From Shewanella sp. OPT22 (GTDB lineage Bacteria; Pseudomonadota; Gammaproteobacteria; Enterobacterales; Shewanellaceae), in contig NZ_PGVH01000017.1 of assembly GCF_004168585.1 (NCBI RefSeq), forward strand, positions 29,293 through 93,292: a stretch of DNA of 64,000 nt, in the 5' to 3' direction. Below, piece by piece: positions 8,186-16,895 of this stretch. The translations under genes were made by a program, and so were the position numbers. The stretch's first letter is position 1. Every line of letters begins with the position of its first letter. The notes under the pieces were generated by a model. The model was not told the DNA's origin and ran no database searches. It saw only the letters and a program-made list of their open reading frames with translations.

Positions 8186-8899
8186 ATGTCTTTGTCAGCT
8201 GTTTTAAATGAAGCTTTTCACTTCTTTAAAAATCATCTTCGTCAATTGGCGATGCTCACTATGCCGTTAATTATTGGCGTAGTGGCTATTCAATCATGGC
8301 TCGGTATTGAGCTGGGTAAAATGAACCCAGAAGCCCCTCAAATAGATGGAGTACATCTAGGCGTAATGTTTTTGGGAATATTGCTGTTTTCATGGTTAAT
8401 TTCCACTTTGACACTGTTTTTGCAAGTAGTATCAGATGGTCATAATCCAACCGTTAGGCAAGTATTGTTTACCAGCCTTAACTTTGTGCCGCCAATGTTA
8501 CTCACTATGGTTTTCACAGGTATGGCTATTTTTGGCCCTATATTTGTGCTGATTGCTGCATTAAAGGAGTTGGGTGCTTTAATTGGTATCGTCGTATCGG
8601 TATTTATTGCAGTAAGACTGTCTTATGTGAATTTTATGGTAGTTGTAGAGCACATTACGCCACTCCAAGCCATTAAAGACAGCTTCAATTTCACTAAGCC
8701 TATATTTTTTCCAACATTGGCTATATTGCTCATGTCTCTTCCGATTTCACTTGTGTTTACCGTTATCGCAACCAGCGTTAGTTCGTTGGGTGAAGGGGCT
8801 ATTTTTGTTGTTAATATTTTTGGCTTTTTCTTCAGTTTATTTGTCACGGTAGCGCTGTATCGTTTGTATATGCTGAACCGTGAAAATGTGCATAACTAA
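8186..8899 (+). CDS. Multi-pass membrane protein, YciC/UPF0259-like
   Basis: 237 residues with about six hydrophobic segments and a short cytoplasmic N-terminus (MSLSAVLNEAFHFFKNHLRQL). The architecture, an N-terminal helix rich in Phe/His/Leu then paired membrane helices and KDSFNFTKPIFFPTLAIL in the second half, resembles the YciC/UPF0259 membrane proteins. The function of that family is not established. The start has CTGGGA upstream. It ends 27 bases before the alcohol dehydrogenase gene and may be read with it. Confidence 0.65.
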   Translation: MSLSAVLNEAFHFFKNHLRQLAMLTMPLIIGVVAIQSWLGIELGKMNPEAPQIDGVHLGVMFLGILLFSWLISTLTLFLQVVSDGHNPTVRQVLFTSLNFVPPMLLTMVFTGMAIFGPIFVLIAALKELGALIGIVVSVFIAVRLSYVNFMVVVEHITPLQAIKDSFNFTKPIFFPTLAILLMSLPISLVFTVIATSVSSLGEGAIFVVNIFGFFFSLFVTVALYRLYMLNRENVHN

Positions 8900-8926
8900 G
8901 TATTAAGCTAACCGAAGAGGCACAAG

Positions 8927-10084
8927 ATGCAAAATTTCGAGTTTTATAATCCAACACGGGTTTTCTTTGGTAAGGGACAAATTGAGCAACTGGATGGTTT
9001 AGTACCTTCTGATGCTAAGGTCATGGTTTTACTGGGCGGAAACAGTGCACGAGCCACTGGTACTCTCGACGAAGTAAAAGCAGCATTAAAGCAACGTGAT
9101 GTGGTTGAGTTTAACGGTATTGAACCGAATCCAACTTATGAAACGTTAATGGAAGCCGTTGCCGCTGTTAAAGCCAGTAATGTTGATTTCTTACTCGCCG
9201 TTGGTGGTGGTAGTGTGATTGATGGCACTAAGTTTGTTGCGGCTGCAGCACTGTATGATGGCGATGCCTGGGACATTATGACCAGCTTCGGAGCTAAGGT
9301 TCAAGCGGCTATGCCATTTGGTACTGTGCTGACTCTGCCTGCGACAGGCTCTGAGATGAACAAAGGCAGTGTGGTAACTCGCAAGTCATTGAAGTCTAAA
9401 TTGCCATTTATGAGTAACCATACTTTCCCGCAGTTTTCCGTGTTAGATCCAACCAAGACTTACACTCTGCCAGCAAGGCAGATTGCGAACGGTGTGGTTG
9501 ATGCTTTTGTTCACACGACTGAGCAGTACTTAACGTATCCAGTTAATGCGGCTGTGCAGGACCGTTACGCCGAAGGGTTATTGCAAACCTTGATTGAGCA
9601 AGGCCCTCAAGCCATGGCGACACCAGAAGATTACGAAATACGTGCCAATATTATGTGGGCGGCGACGTCAGCGTTGAATGGGACTATTGGTGCTGGTGTT
9701 CCACAGGATTGGGCTACGCATATGATTGGTCACGAGCTAACGGCACTGCATGATATTGATCACGCCAGAACCTTGGCCATCGTCTTACCGTCACTTTTGC
9801 GCCATACTAAAGAGACGAAAAAAGCAAAGTTAGTGCAGTATGCTGAACGAGTGTGGGGAATTAAAACAGGCTCTGACGACGAAAAAGTGGATGCAGCTAT
9901 CAATCAAACTCAAGATTTTTTTGAAAGCTTAGGCATTCGCACTCGTTTGAAAGATTACGGTATTGGTGAGTCTGATATCGATGCCTTGCTCTCTCAGCTT
10001 GGAAAGCATGGCATGGTCGCATTGGGTGAACATCAAAGTATCGACTTAGAAAGTAGCCGTAAAATTTTGCTAGGGGCACGTTAA
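8927..10084 (+). CDS. Iron-containing alcohol dehydrogenase, YqhD type
   Basis: 385-residue group III metal-dependent dehydrogenase, probably NAD(P)H-dependent reduction of aldehydes. The GGGSVIDGTKF loop at about 94-104 binds the cofactor phosphate. Metal ligands are visible as an Asp/His pair in GVVDAFVHTTEQ and two histidines in HELTALHDIDH. This pattern and length match YqhD/BDH-type enzymes that detoxify short-chain and lipid-derived aldehydes. The start has AAGAGGCAC in front. The true substrate is unknown. Confidence 0.92.
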   Translation: MQNFEFYNPTRVFFGKGQIEQLDGLVPSDAKVMVLLGGNSARATGTLDEVKAALKQRDVVEFNGIEPNPTYETLMEAVAAVKASNVDFLLAVGGGSVIDGTKFVAAAALYDGDAWDIMTSFGAKVQAAMPFGTVLTLPATGSEMNKGSVVTRKSLKSKLPFMSNHTFPQFSVLDPTKTYTLPARQIANGVVDAFVHTTEQYLTYPVNAAVQDRYAEGLLQTLIEQGPQAMATPEDYEIRANIMWAATSALNGTIGAGVPQDWATHMIGHELTALHDIDHARTLAIVLPSLLRHTKETKKAKLVQYAERVWGIKTGSDDEKVDAAINQTQDFFESLGIRTRLKDYGIGESDIDALLSQLGKHGMVALGEHQSIDLESSRKILLGAR

Positions 10085-10111
10085 CTTTTTAGCTTAAATG
10101 AAGGATGAACA

Positions 10112-10666
10112 ATGCACAAAGGAAGTGATTGGTTAATTTGTCTTATGATAGCGCTGATATCGAGTTTCAGCGCTGTTGCTACCGTCTATAAATGGGTCGA
10201 TAAAGACGGTAAGGTTCATTACTCTGATGTACCTCGTAAAGGTGCAGAAGTTGTTAAACCGAATCCACGTACCGAAAATACCTTTAAGTTTGTTGCTCCG
10301 CTAATGCCCAAAAAACAGCCTAAAAAAGAAACTATCGGCACTGAAATCAACGTAAAAATTACTTCTCCAACTGATCAGCAAACTATCCGAGACAATCGTG
10401 GTAACTTCACCGTGACATCGTCAACATCGGTGCCAAAACATGGTCTCAATTACCTTTTAATCATGGATGGCAAGCCCGTAGCTGGCCCACAGCGACATGG
10501 CTCATTCAGTTTGAGTAATGTAGACCGTGGCGAGCACAAATTGCGGGTTTCGCTGGTCGATAGAGATAACAAAGCGATAGCGACAAGCGAAGTCGTGACA
10601 ATTTATCTGCATCGATTTTCGAAGTTATTTAAACACAACTCACCAGCACCTATCACGACTCAGTAG
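10112..10666 (+). CDS. Exported DUF4124-domain protein
   Basis: 184 residues. A hydrophobic N-terminal signal (about 8-25) precedes the DUF4124 motif TVYKWVDKDGKVHYSDVP at about 24-41. The C-terminal half (ITSPTDQQTIRDNRGNFTVTSS, then GEHKLRVSLVD) looks like an Ig-like beta sandwich. The family is periplasmic and of unknown function, and is often found next to glnL/glnG in Shewanella-like genomes, as here. AAGGATGAAC precedes the ATG. An NtrC box lies after its stop and before glnL. Confidence 0.85.
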   Translation: MHKGSDWLICLMIALISSFSAVATVYKWVDKDGKVHYSDVPRKGAEVVKPNPRTENTFKFVAPLMPKKQPKKETIGTEINVKITSPTDQQTIRDNRGNFTVTSSTSVPKHGLNYLLIMDGKPVAGPQRHGSFSLSNVDRGEHKLRVSLVDRDNKAIATSEVVTIYLHRFSKLFKHNSPAPITTQ

Positions 10667-10702
10667 AATTGCAGTTTTAACGTATTTCATGCACACTTGA
10701 TT

Positions 10703-10719
10703 TGCACCAATTTGGTGCG
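10703..10719 (+). promoter_or_regulatory. NtrC-binding site upstream of glnL
   Basis: TGCACCAATTTGGTGCG matches the classic NtrC dyad TGCACC-N5-GGTGCA at 11 of 12 arm positions. It ends 23 bases before the glnL ATG, so phosphorylated NtrC probably autoregulates glnL-glnG, typically by repressing the local promoter. Seen directly; the role is from knowledge of the enteric glnL promoter. Confidence 0.85.
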
Positions 10720-10742
10720 AATAATCATTATGAATTGAGTGT

Positions 10743-11777
10743 ATGGAATCAAGGCAGTTACTTTCACATTTATCTACCGCAGTATTAATTATTGACGATG
10801 CACTCATTGTGCGTTTTGCTAACCCTGCGGCTGCACAGTTTTTCAACTTGAGGGTTTCAAAGCTTATTGATACGAACTTTAATGAGCAGGTATTAGCCTT
10901 CGATATCAGTCTTGACCGGTTTCAACACGCCATCACCAATGGCAAAAGTTTAAATGTCAGTAATGCTTTATTGGTGACTCGAGATGGCGTTGAACGTTCC
11001 GTTGATTTGACGCTTTCACCGATGGACAATTCTCAGAGTATTCTAGAGTTGCGTATGATTGACCAACAGAAACGGATAGAGCAACAGCTCAATCAAGATG
11101 CACAACAACAAGCAGCACGATATTTAGTACGTAACTTAGCTCACGAAATAAAAAACCCGCTAGGAGGGCTTCGTGGGGCTGCGCAATTATTATCAAAGCA
11201 GGTTCACGGCTCAGAGTATCAAGAATTTACCGATATGATTATCGAACAGGCTGACAGAATGAAAGCTTTAGTCGATAAATTACTGGGCCCGCAAAAGCCT
11301 ACGCCCCATTACTTACAGAATATTCATCAGATCATTGAAAAGGTGATTCAACTCATTGAAATTACCTTGCCGAGCAACATCGAACTCATTCGTGATTACG
11401 ACCCTTCATTGCCTGAAATCAATATGGACGCAGAACAAATTCAGCAGGTCGTGATTAACTTACTGCAGAATGCCGTTCAAGCCGTTGCGGACGCAAAAGG
11501 TAAAGTGACATTAAAAACACGCACTCAACACAGTATAACGATAGGAAATAAGCGTTTCCGTTCGGTGCTTGAATTATCGGTGATTGATGATGGTCCTGGC
11601 GTACCCGCAGAATTAAAAGACACTCTATTTTATCCTATGGTCACGGGTCGTGCTGAAGGGACTGGGCTTGGGTTGTCCATTGCGCATAATATTGCTCGGT
11701 TACATCAAGGACGTATCGATTGTAACTCTTCCCCTGGTCATACTATTTTTGTTTTAACGTTACCTATCAAGGAATAA
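10743..11777 (+). CDS. glnL: Nitrogen regulation sensor kinase NtrB
   Basis: 344-residue cytosolic histidine kinase/phosphatase that senses nitrogen status through PII and acts on NtrC. A PAS-like domain occupies about 1-110 (LIIDDALIVRFANPAAAQFF). The H-box NLAHEIKNPLGG carries the phospho-accepting His near 133. The N box (VVINLLQNAVQAV), G1 (DDGPGVP) and G2 (GTGLGLSIAHNI) follow. No membrane segments. It is 4 bases from glnG and behind an NtrC box. The usual upstream glnA is not in this window. Confidence 0.95.
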   Translation: MESRQLLSHLSTAVLIIDDALIVRFANPAAAQFFNLRVSKLIDTNFNEQVLAFDISLDRFQHAITNGKSLNVSNALLVTRDGVERSVDLTLSPMDNSQSILELRMIDQQKRIEQQLNQDAQQQAARYLVRNLAHEIKNPLGGLRGAAQLLSKQVHGSEYQEFTDMIIEQADRMKALVDKLLGPQKPTPHYLQNIHQIIEKVIQLIEITLPSNIELIRDYDPSLPEINMDAEQIQQVVINLLQNAVQAVADAKGKVTLKTRTQHSITIGNKRFRSVLELSVIDDGPGVPAELKDTLFYPMVTGRAEGTGLGLSIAHNIARLHQGRIDCNSSPGHTIFVLTLPIKE

Positions 11778-11781
11778 CCCG

Positions 11782-13182
11782 ATGCAAGCACAAGAGCAAG
11801 TTTGGATTGTTGATGATGACAGTGCGATTCGTTGGGTGATTGAAAAGTCGCTCGCCTCAGAAAGCATCAGCTGTAGCAGCTTTTCGTCGGCAGATTCAGT
11901 GTGGCAAGCGCTAGAAGTAGAACAACCGCAAGCGATTCTATCCGATGTGAGAATGCCAGGAACGGATGGTATCAGTCTATTAGAACGCATTCAGCGGCAC
12001 TTTCCTGACCTACCGGTCATCATAATGACTGCGCATTCAGACTTAGACAGTGCCGTAACGGCATACCAAGCCGGCGCTTTTGAGTATTTACCGAAGCCAT
12101 TTGATATTGACGAAGTGATCGCTTTAGTTAAAAGAGCATTAGCCCGGAGTCAAACTCAACCTAAGTCAGAACCAGAAGCAACTGATGTCGTTACACCTGA
12201 AATCATTGGTGAAGCACCTGCGATGCAAGATGTGTTTCGAGCCATTGGAAGATTATCGCGTTCATCAATGAGTGTATTGATTCATGGGCAATCAGGAACG
12301 GGTAAAGAGTTGGTCGCACGAGCGCTACATAAACACAGCCCTCGAGCGGGCAAGCCATTTGTTGCACTCAATATGGCCGCCATTCCTAAAGAGTTGATTG
12401 AAGCTGAATTATTTGGGCATGAGAAAGGTGCATTTACTGGAGCAACTGAGCAACGTAAGGGCTGGTTCGAACAAGCCAGCGGTGGGACACTGTTTTTAGA
12501 TGAAATTGGTGATATGCCACTTGAAGTGCAAACTCGACTGCTGAGGGTGTTAGCCGAAGGCAGCTTTTATCGAGTCGGCGCGAATAAAATGGTGAATGTG
12601 GATGTGCGGATCATTGCAGCGACCCACCAAAATTTATTACAAAAGGTGGAACAAGGTGATTTTCGAGAAGATTTGTTTCATCGCCTCAATGTGATTCAAG
12701 TTGAGTTACCAGCACTGAGCCAACGTCGTGAAGATATTCCTGCCTTAGTGAATCAATTTTTAAGTATTACGGCTAATGAACTCGGTGTTGAGGTTAAGTC
12801 AATTTCAACGTCAGCGATGCAAGCACTGGTTAATTTTGATTGGCCGGGTAATGTCAGGCAACTAGAAAACACTTGCCGTTGGTTGACTGTAATGGCGGCC
12901 AGTCATGAAGTACTGGTGTCAGATCTGCCGATTGATATTCAACAAGGCCAAAAGGCAACAAACTCAATAGGTCAACAATCATGGCAACATGGATTAAGAG
13001 AGCATATTCAGACTCTGTTCGAGCAAGGTAAACATGATGTAATGAATGATACCTTGGCCGGAGTGGAGCAGATTTTGATCACAGAAGCGCTTAAACACAC
13101 CCAAGGACACAAACAAGAAGCTGCAAAAGCTTTGGGGTGCGGGCGTAATACGTTGACCCGCAAACTCAAAGAAATCAGTTAG
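11782..13182 (+). CDS. glnG: Nitrogen regulation response regulator NtrC
   Basis: 466-residue sigma-54 enhancer-binding activator. The receiver domain (about 5-120) has the acidic pocket VDDD and a phospho-acceptor Asp near 55 (SDVRMPG). The AAA+ domain has Walker A GQSGTGKE (about 170-177) and the sigma-54-contacting GAFTGA loop at about 217-222. A Fis-type helix-turn-helix is at the C-terminus (QEAAKALGCGRNTLTRKL). All key residues are present. It ends 10 bases before the convergent exporter gene. Confidence 0.96.
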   Translation: MQAQEQVWIVDDDSAIRWVIEKSLASESISCSSFSSADSVWQALEVEQPQAILSDVRMPGTDGISLLERIQRHFPDLPVIIMTAHSDLDSAVTAYQAGAFEYLPKPFDIDEVIALVKRALARSQTQPKSEPEATDVVTPEIIGEAPAMQDVFRAIGRLSRSSMSVLIHGQSGTGKELVARALHKHSPRAGKPFVALNMAAIPKELIEAELFGHEKGAFTGATEQRKGWFEQASGGTLFLDEIGDMPLEVQTRLLRVLAEGSFYRVGANKMVNVDVRIIAATHQNLLQKVEQGDFREDLFHRLNVIQVELPALSQRREDIPALVNQFLSITANELGVEVKSISTSAMQALVNFDWPGNVRQLENTCRWLTVMAASHEVLVSDLPIDIQQGQKATNSIGQQSWQHGLREHIQTLFEQGKHDVMNDTLAGVEQILITEALKHTQGHKQEAAKALGCGRNTLTRKLKEIS

Positions 13183-13192
13183 CTTTTTATCA

Positions 13193-14386
13193 TTAATGCA
13201 CTTGATGCCAATGACTGAGCTTTTGTTGCTGCATGATCAGTAATAAACCTAGAGGTGCAATAAAGCAGACAATGGCGATGGCGTCTGGTGCGGGTAACGA
13301 TGTCTGCTGAATCAAGCCACAGATCAAGGCTGCACCACTCATTTGGATAAAACCAAGTAATGCGGTTGCTGTTCCTGCACGATTTCCAAAAGCCGCCAGT
13401 GCCATGCTGGTTGCTGGACCGAGAAGCAAAGCAAACCCTACACACAATAAAATCATCGGTAACATGAAGGCATATTCCGGAGCAATGAACTGTGTCGCTG
13501 TTTGAGTCTGAAGCAGTTCAACCCACAGTGCGGTGCTGATGAATAAACTAAAAGCTAGCTTTACGGTTAAGTGATTCCCCAGTCGTTTCGATACCATCGG
13601 CGCAATAAAGCAGGCAATGATATTCAGCAAGGCGTTAAAACCAAATAAGGCACTGAAACCAAGTTCAGATATCCCCAAATGGCCAATTAGCCATACGGGT
13701 GAATAAGAGACGTAACAGAGAATTGCAGCCATTGCACTCATGCAGCTGATGGCATAAAACAAGAAGTGGGGCTCTTTTAACACCGGCCAGAAGCGTTGCA
13801 AGTTGTAAAGTTTGCCATGGCTGATCGTGCCTTCAGGTTTGGTTTCAGAAAACCGGAAAACCACGACCAATAACATTACAGCGGCAAATAGCGTCATGAA
13901 GATAAAGTTAGAACGCCAGCCAAACTGCATGGCGAGCAATCCACCTAAACTGGGTGCTAGGGCTGGGATCACACAAATAGCACCATTCAAATAACTGTAA
14001 ATTTTTGAGCTTTCTTTCGGGGTGAAACAGTCACGGACAGCACTGAACGCTACGATCGAAGTAGAACAAGCAGCTAAACCCTGAAGCACTCTTGCGAGTA
14101 ACAGAACGTTAAACTCATAAGCTATGGCAGCCAATAAGCTACTTAAGCCGTAAAGGACTACACCGAATAATGCGACAGGCTTGCGTCCAAATCGGTCAAC
14201 GAGTGGCCCGATAAGAATCTGACCCACGCCCATAGAAAATAAAAACAGAACGAGTGTGGACTGAATGTCACTGTTTGAAACCGAAAACTCGGTTGCCATT
14301 ACAGGCATAGAAGGTAAATAGATATCAATAGCTAATGGGCTAAGTAATACCAAAAGCATTAATATTGGTAGAGAGGTTTTGCGCAT
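13193..14386 (-). CDS. Bcr/CflA-family drug-resistance exporter
   Basis: 397-residue major facilitator transporter with 12 predicted membrane helices. PLAIDIYLPSMPVMATEF at the N-terminus and the motif GPLVDRFGRKPV are characteristic of the Bcr/CflA subfamily (bicyclomycin, sulfonamide and other drug export). The start at 14386 is supported by AGGGA 5 bases upstream; the longer frame would need a TTG. It is convergent with glnG. The actual substrate is unknown. Confidence 0.9.
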   Translation of the reverse strand: MRKTSLPILMLLVLLSPLAIDIYLPSMPVMATEFSVSNSDIQSTLVLFLFSMGVGQILIGPLVDRFGRKPVALFGVVLYGLSSLLAAIAYEFNVLLLARVLQGLAACSTSIVAFSAVRDCFTPKESSKIYSYLNGAICVIPALAPSLGGLLAMQFGWRSNFIFMTLFAAVMLLVVVFRFSETKPEGTISHGKLYNLQRFWPVLKEPHFLFYAISCMSAMAAILCYVSYSPVWLIGHLGISELGFSALFGFNALLNIIACFIAPMVSKRLGNHLTVKLAFSLFISTALWVELLQTQTATQFIAPEYAFMLPMILLCVGFALLLGPATSMALAAFGNRAGTATALLGFIQMSGAALICGLIQQTSLPAPDAIAIVCFIAPLGLLLIMQQQKLSHWHQVH

Positions 14387-14522
14387 ATCTGTCCCTAGAA
14401 ACTGCAAGGGAAAACAAAAAGGATTGTTCTCATAATTAAAAAAAGATAACGTTTAGTAGAATAAGTGAACGGAAAATAGAACCCCTACTAAAAGTGGTGG
14501 CATATTCTAGCGAATTATTTAA

Positions 14523-15149
14523 ATGGAAGAAATGAATATTCAATTAAATGATCAATCCAATGAATTAACTCAACTGGTTAAAAGCATTTCAGCTTGTCAG
14601 ATTTGTGCAGGAGTACTACCTCATCAACCAAGACCAGTAATTCTGGTGAGTCAAAGCGCCAAGATATTGATTGTTGGACAAGCTCCTGGCAGGAAGGTGC
14701 ACGAAACGGGGATTCCGTTTAATGATGCCAGCGGTCAACGTTTACGTGAATGGCTTGGTGTAACGGAAGCGCAATTTTATGACCCCAATCTGTTTGCCAT
14801 TATTCCTATGGGGTTTTGTTTTCCAGGTACTGGTAAACAAGGGGATCTGCCGCCAAGACCAGAATGTGCCAAACATTGGCGAGCCCAATTATTAAGATTG
14901 TTACCCAATATTCAGCTGACCATCGTAATTGGGCAGTATGCGCAGGCTTATCATTTTAACGATAAGAAAATGTCGGTTACTGAGCGAGTGAAGAATTGGC
15001 AGCAATACTGGCCGAGTCGAATTCCACTCCCGCACCCCAGTCCAAGAAATCGAATTTGGTTAAAACGCAACCCTTGGTATGAACAAAAATTAATCCCTAA
15101 ATTGAGATCTGAAGTAAAAAACTGTTTATATTTAGAAGAAGTTGAGTGA
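14523..15149 (+). CDS. Uracil-DNA glycosylase-superfamily protein
   Basis: 208 residues with the superfamily motifs: GQAPGRKVHETGIPF (water-activating loop, about 57-71) and LPHPSPRN near the C-terminus. Three cysteines early on (CQICAG plus the Cys in FCFPG) resemble the Fe-S ligands of family 4-like enzymes, but the full four-Cys pattern is not evident. Enzymes with these motifs remove uracil or other damaged bases from DNA; which lesion is acted on here is unclear. The ATG at 14535 is an alternative start. The next gene begins 12 bases after its stop. Confidence 0.8.
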   Translation: MEEMNIQLNDQSNELTQLVKSISACQICAGVLPHQPRPVILVSQSAKILIVGQAPGRKVHETGIPFNDASGQRLREWLGVTEAQFYDPNLFAIIPMGFCFPGTGKQGDLPPRPECAKHWRAQLLRLLPNIQLTIVIGQYAQAYHFNDKKMSVTERVKNWQQYWPSRIPLPHPSPRNRIWLKRNPWYEQKLIPKLRSEVKNCLYLEEVE

Positions 15150-15161
15150 TTGGAGAGATTT

Positions 15162-16025
15162 ATGGCACAGCCAGTGGTTAAACTTCCTTTAAGTACAGTT
15201 CAGATACTAGATGAAATTGGAACACAACACAATCATCAAGATCTACCATTGAAAAAAACCATACAGGCTCCAAACTTAGAAGGAAAATCAAGAGAGTTTA
15301 AGGTGAATATAGTTTCAGCAAGCCAAGTTGAAGTATCAAAAAAATTCACGTTGAACTCAGGGAGTGATTGGTTTACTGGAGATAATGGTGATGCTGTGTG
15401 CAAAGTGGTCAAACATTATACTGTAAAGTGTATGAGTGCATCAGGGTTTTACCCACAGCATAAACCTATGGTGGAACCATTACCGCACGATAAACTTAAA
15501 GCAGGGCGATTGTCACAAGATAAATTTGAGGCAGAACGATTACCGCTCCCTGCTTCGGTTAATGGGTGGTTAGCTAATGCTAAAACGTCTTGTCCTGCTA
15601 ACCGTGAGCCTTTAACACTGATATTAGATATTGACTCAACGGTAAAAATTATAAAACGTGAAAACGATTGTAGTGAACATCTTCTTAAACATACGCCCGA
15701 GAAACTGAATAGGGCTGTACATTTCTCTCCATCAAGAATGAAAGAGTTATTACAACTTCAATTAAATGGTCATAATATAAAAGTATTAAGTTGTGGCAAT
15801 ATTTCACAGAAAGATCTGCACCTTATCTTTGCTCAGTACGGAATTTTCCTTCCAGAAAATAATGTGGAAACAGTTAGGAGTAATAAGGCAACTCACGTTG
15901 AGGCTCAAGGGTTTGATAAGTCTCACCTTTTTTTGTCAGCAAACAGTGGCAGTCATAAATGTGAACTTAAAAATACTCATAGTTACTTTATCGAAATGAA
16001 TGCGAATTTCCCAAGATTTTCATAA
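15162..16025 (+). CDS. Unknown protein with HAD-like motif
   Basis: 287 residues, family not recognised. Residues 151-161 (LTLILDIDSTV) fit HAD-phosphatase motif I (DxDxT), and IKVLSCGN (206-213) could be motif II with its Ser. The motif IV region (HLFLSANSG) lacks the expected acidic pair, so activity is doubtful. Around 105-130 there is a repeat of about 10 residues (LPHDKLKAGR, LSQDKFEAER, LPLP), also visible at DNA level as 30-base units. The start at 15162 follows GGAGAG; a TTG at 15150 is less likely. It lies just behind the glycosylase gene and may share its message. It has the look of a host-interaction or effector-type protein, but that is inference. Confidence 0.75.
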   Translation: MAQPVVKLPLSTVQILDEIGTQHNHQDLPLKKTIQAPNLEGKSREFKVNIVSASQVEVSKKFTLNSGSDWFTGDNGDAVCKVVKHYTVKCMSASGFYPQHKPMVEPLPHDKLKAGRLSQDKFEAERLPLPASVNGWLANAKTSCPANREPLTLILDIDSTVKIIKRENDCSEHLLKHTPEKLNRAVHFSPSRMKELLQLQLNGHNIKVLSCGNISQKDLHLIFAQYGIFLPENNVETVRSNKATHVEAQGFDKSHLFLSANSGSHKCELKNTHSYFIEMNANFPRFS

Positions 16026-16157
16026 ATACAATACACATTAATTTGGTTACAATTTTTTTTTGAAAAATAGAGTTTTTTATTCTTATCAGAGTTCAAATCT
16101 CTCAAGAAAACGGTATATTAGCTTCACTAGTTTGCTGCGTCAGTGAAGGGATATATC

Positions 16158-16880
16158 ATGAGTCAAGAAACAACAAAAATATTAGTCGTTGATGACGATA
16201 TGCGCTTACGTTCGTTATTAGAACGTTATCTTGTTGAACAAGGTTTTTATGTGCGCAGTGCAGCCAACTCAGAGCAAATGGATCGCTTACTTGAGCGTGA
16301 AAATTTCCATATGATTATCCTCGATTTGATGCTGCCTGGTGAAGATGGTTTGTCCATTTGTCGTCGTTTGCGTCAGCAGAAAAATAATATCCCTATCGTA
16401 ATGTTAACTGCTAAAGGCGATGAAGTTGACCGTATTATTGGCCTCGAACTCGGCGCTGACGACTATTTACCTAAGCCATTTAATCCACGTGAGTTATTAG
16501 CACGAATCAATGCGGTCATGCGTCGTCGTACTCAAGAAGTGCCAGGTGCCCCTTCTCAACAAGAAGAAACCATTGAGTTTGGTAAGTTTAAGCTCGATTT
16601 GGCAACTCGTGTTATGTACGATGGTGATAACGCTATTAGCCTAACAAGCGGCGAGTTTGCGGTATTAAAAGTATTAGTGACGCATCCAAGAGAACCACTA
16701 TCCCGTGATAAGTTGATGAACCTTGCCCGTGGTAGGGATTATTCAGCGCTTGAGCGTTCTATTGATGTGCAGGTTTCACGTTTGCGCCGATTGATTGAGC
16801 AAGATGCCGCTAACCCAAGATATATCCAAACGGTATGGGGCTTGGGTTATGTGTTTGTACCAGATGGCTCGACACAATAA
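16158..16880 (+). CDS. ompR: Osmolarity response regulator OmpR
   Basis: 240-residue response regulator controlling porin genes together with EnvZ. The receiver domain has VVDDDMRLR and phospho-Asp in MIILDLMLPGEDG; the conserved Lys is in LPKPFNPRELLARI. The winged-helix domain contains LTSGEFAVLKVLVTHPREPLSR and IDVQVSRLRRLIE. AAGGGA (16146-16151) sits 6 bases before the ATG at 16158, so the GTG at 16143 is not used. envZ follows after 15 bases. Confidence 0.97.
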   Translation: MSQETTKILVVDDDMRLRSLLERYLVEQGFYVRSAANSEQMDRLLERENFHMIILDLMLPGEDGLSICRRLRQQKNNIPIVMLTAKGDEVDRIIGLELGADDYLPKPFNPRELLARINAVMRRRTQEVPGAPSQQEETIEFGKFKLDLATRVMYDGDNAISLTSGEFAVLKVLVTHPREPLSRDKLMNLARGRDYSALERSIDVQVSRLRRLIEQDAANPRYIQTVWGLGYVFVPDGSTQ

Positions 16881-16895
16881 TAAAAAACTGAACCA

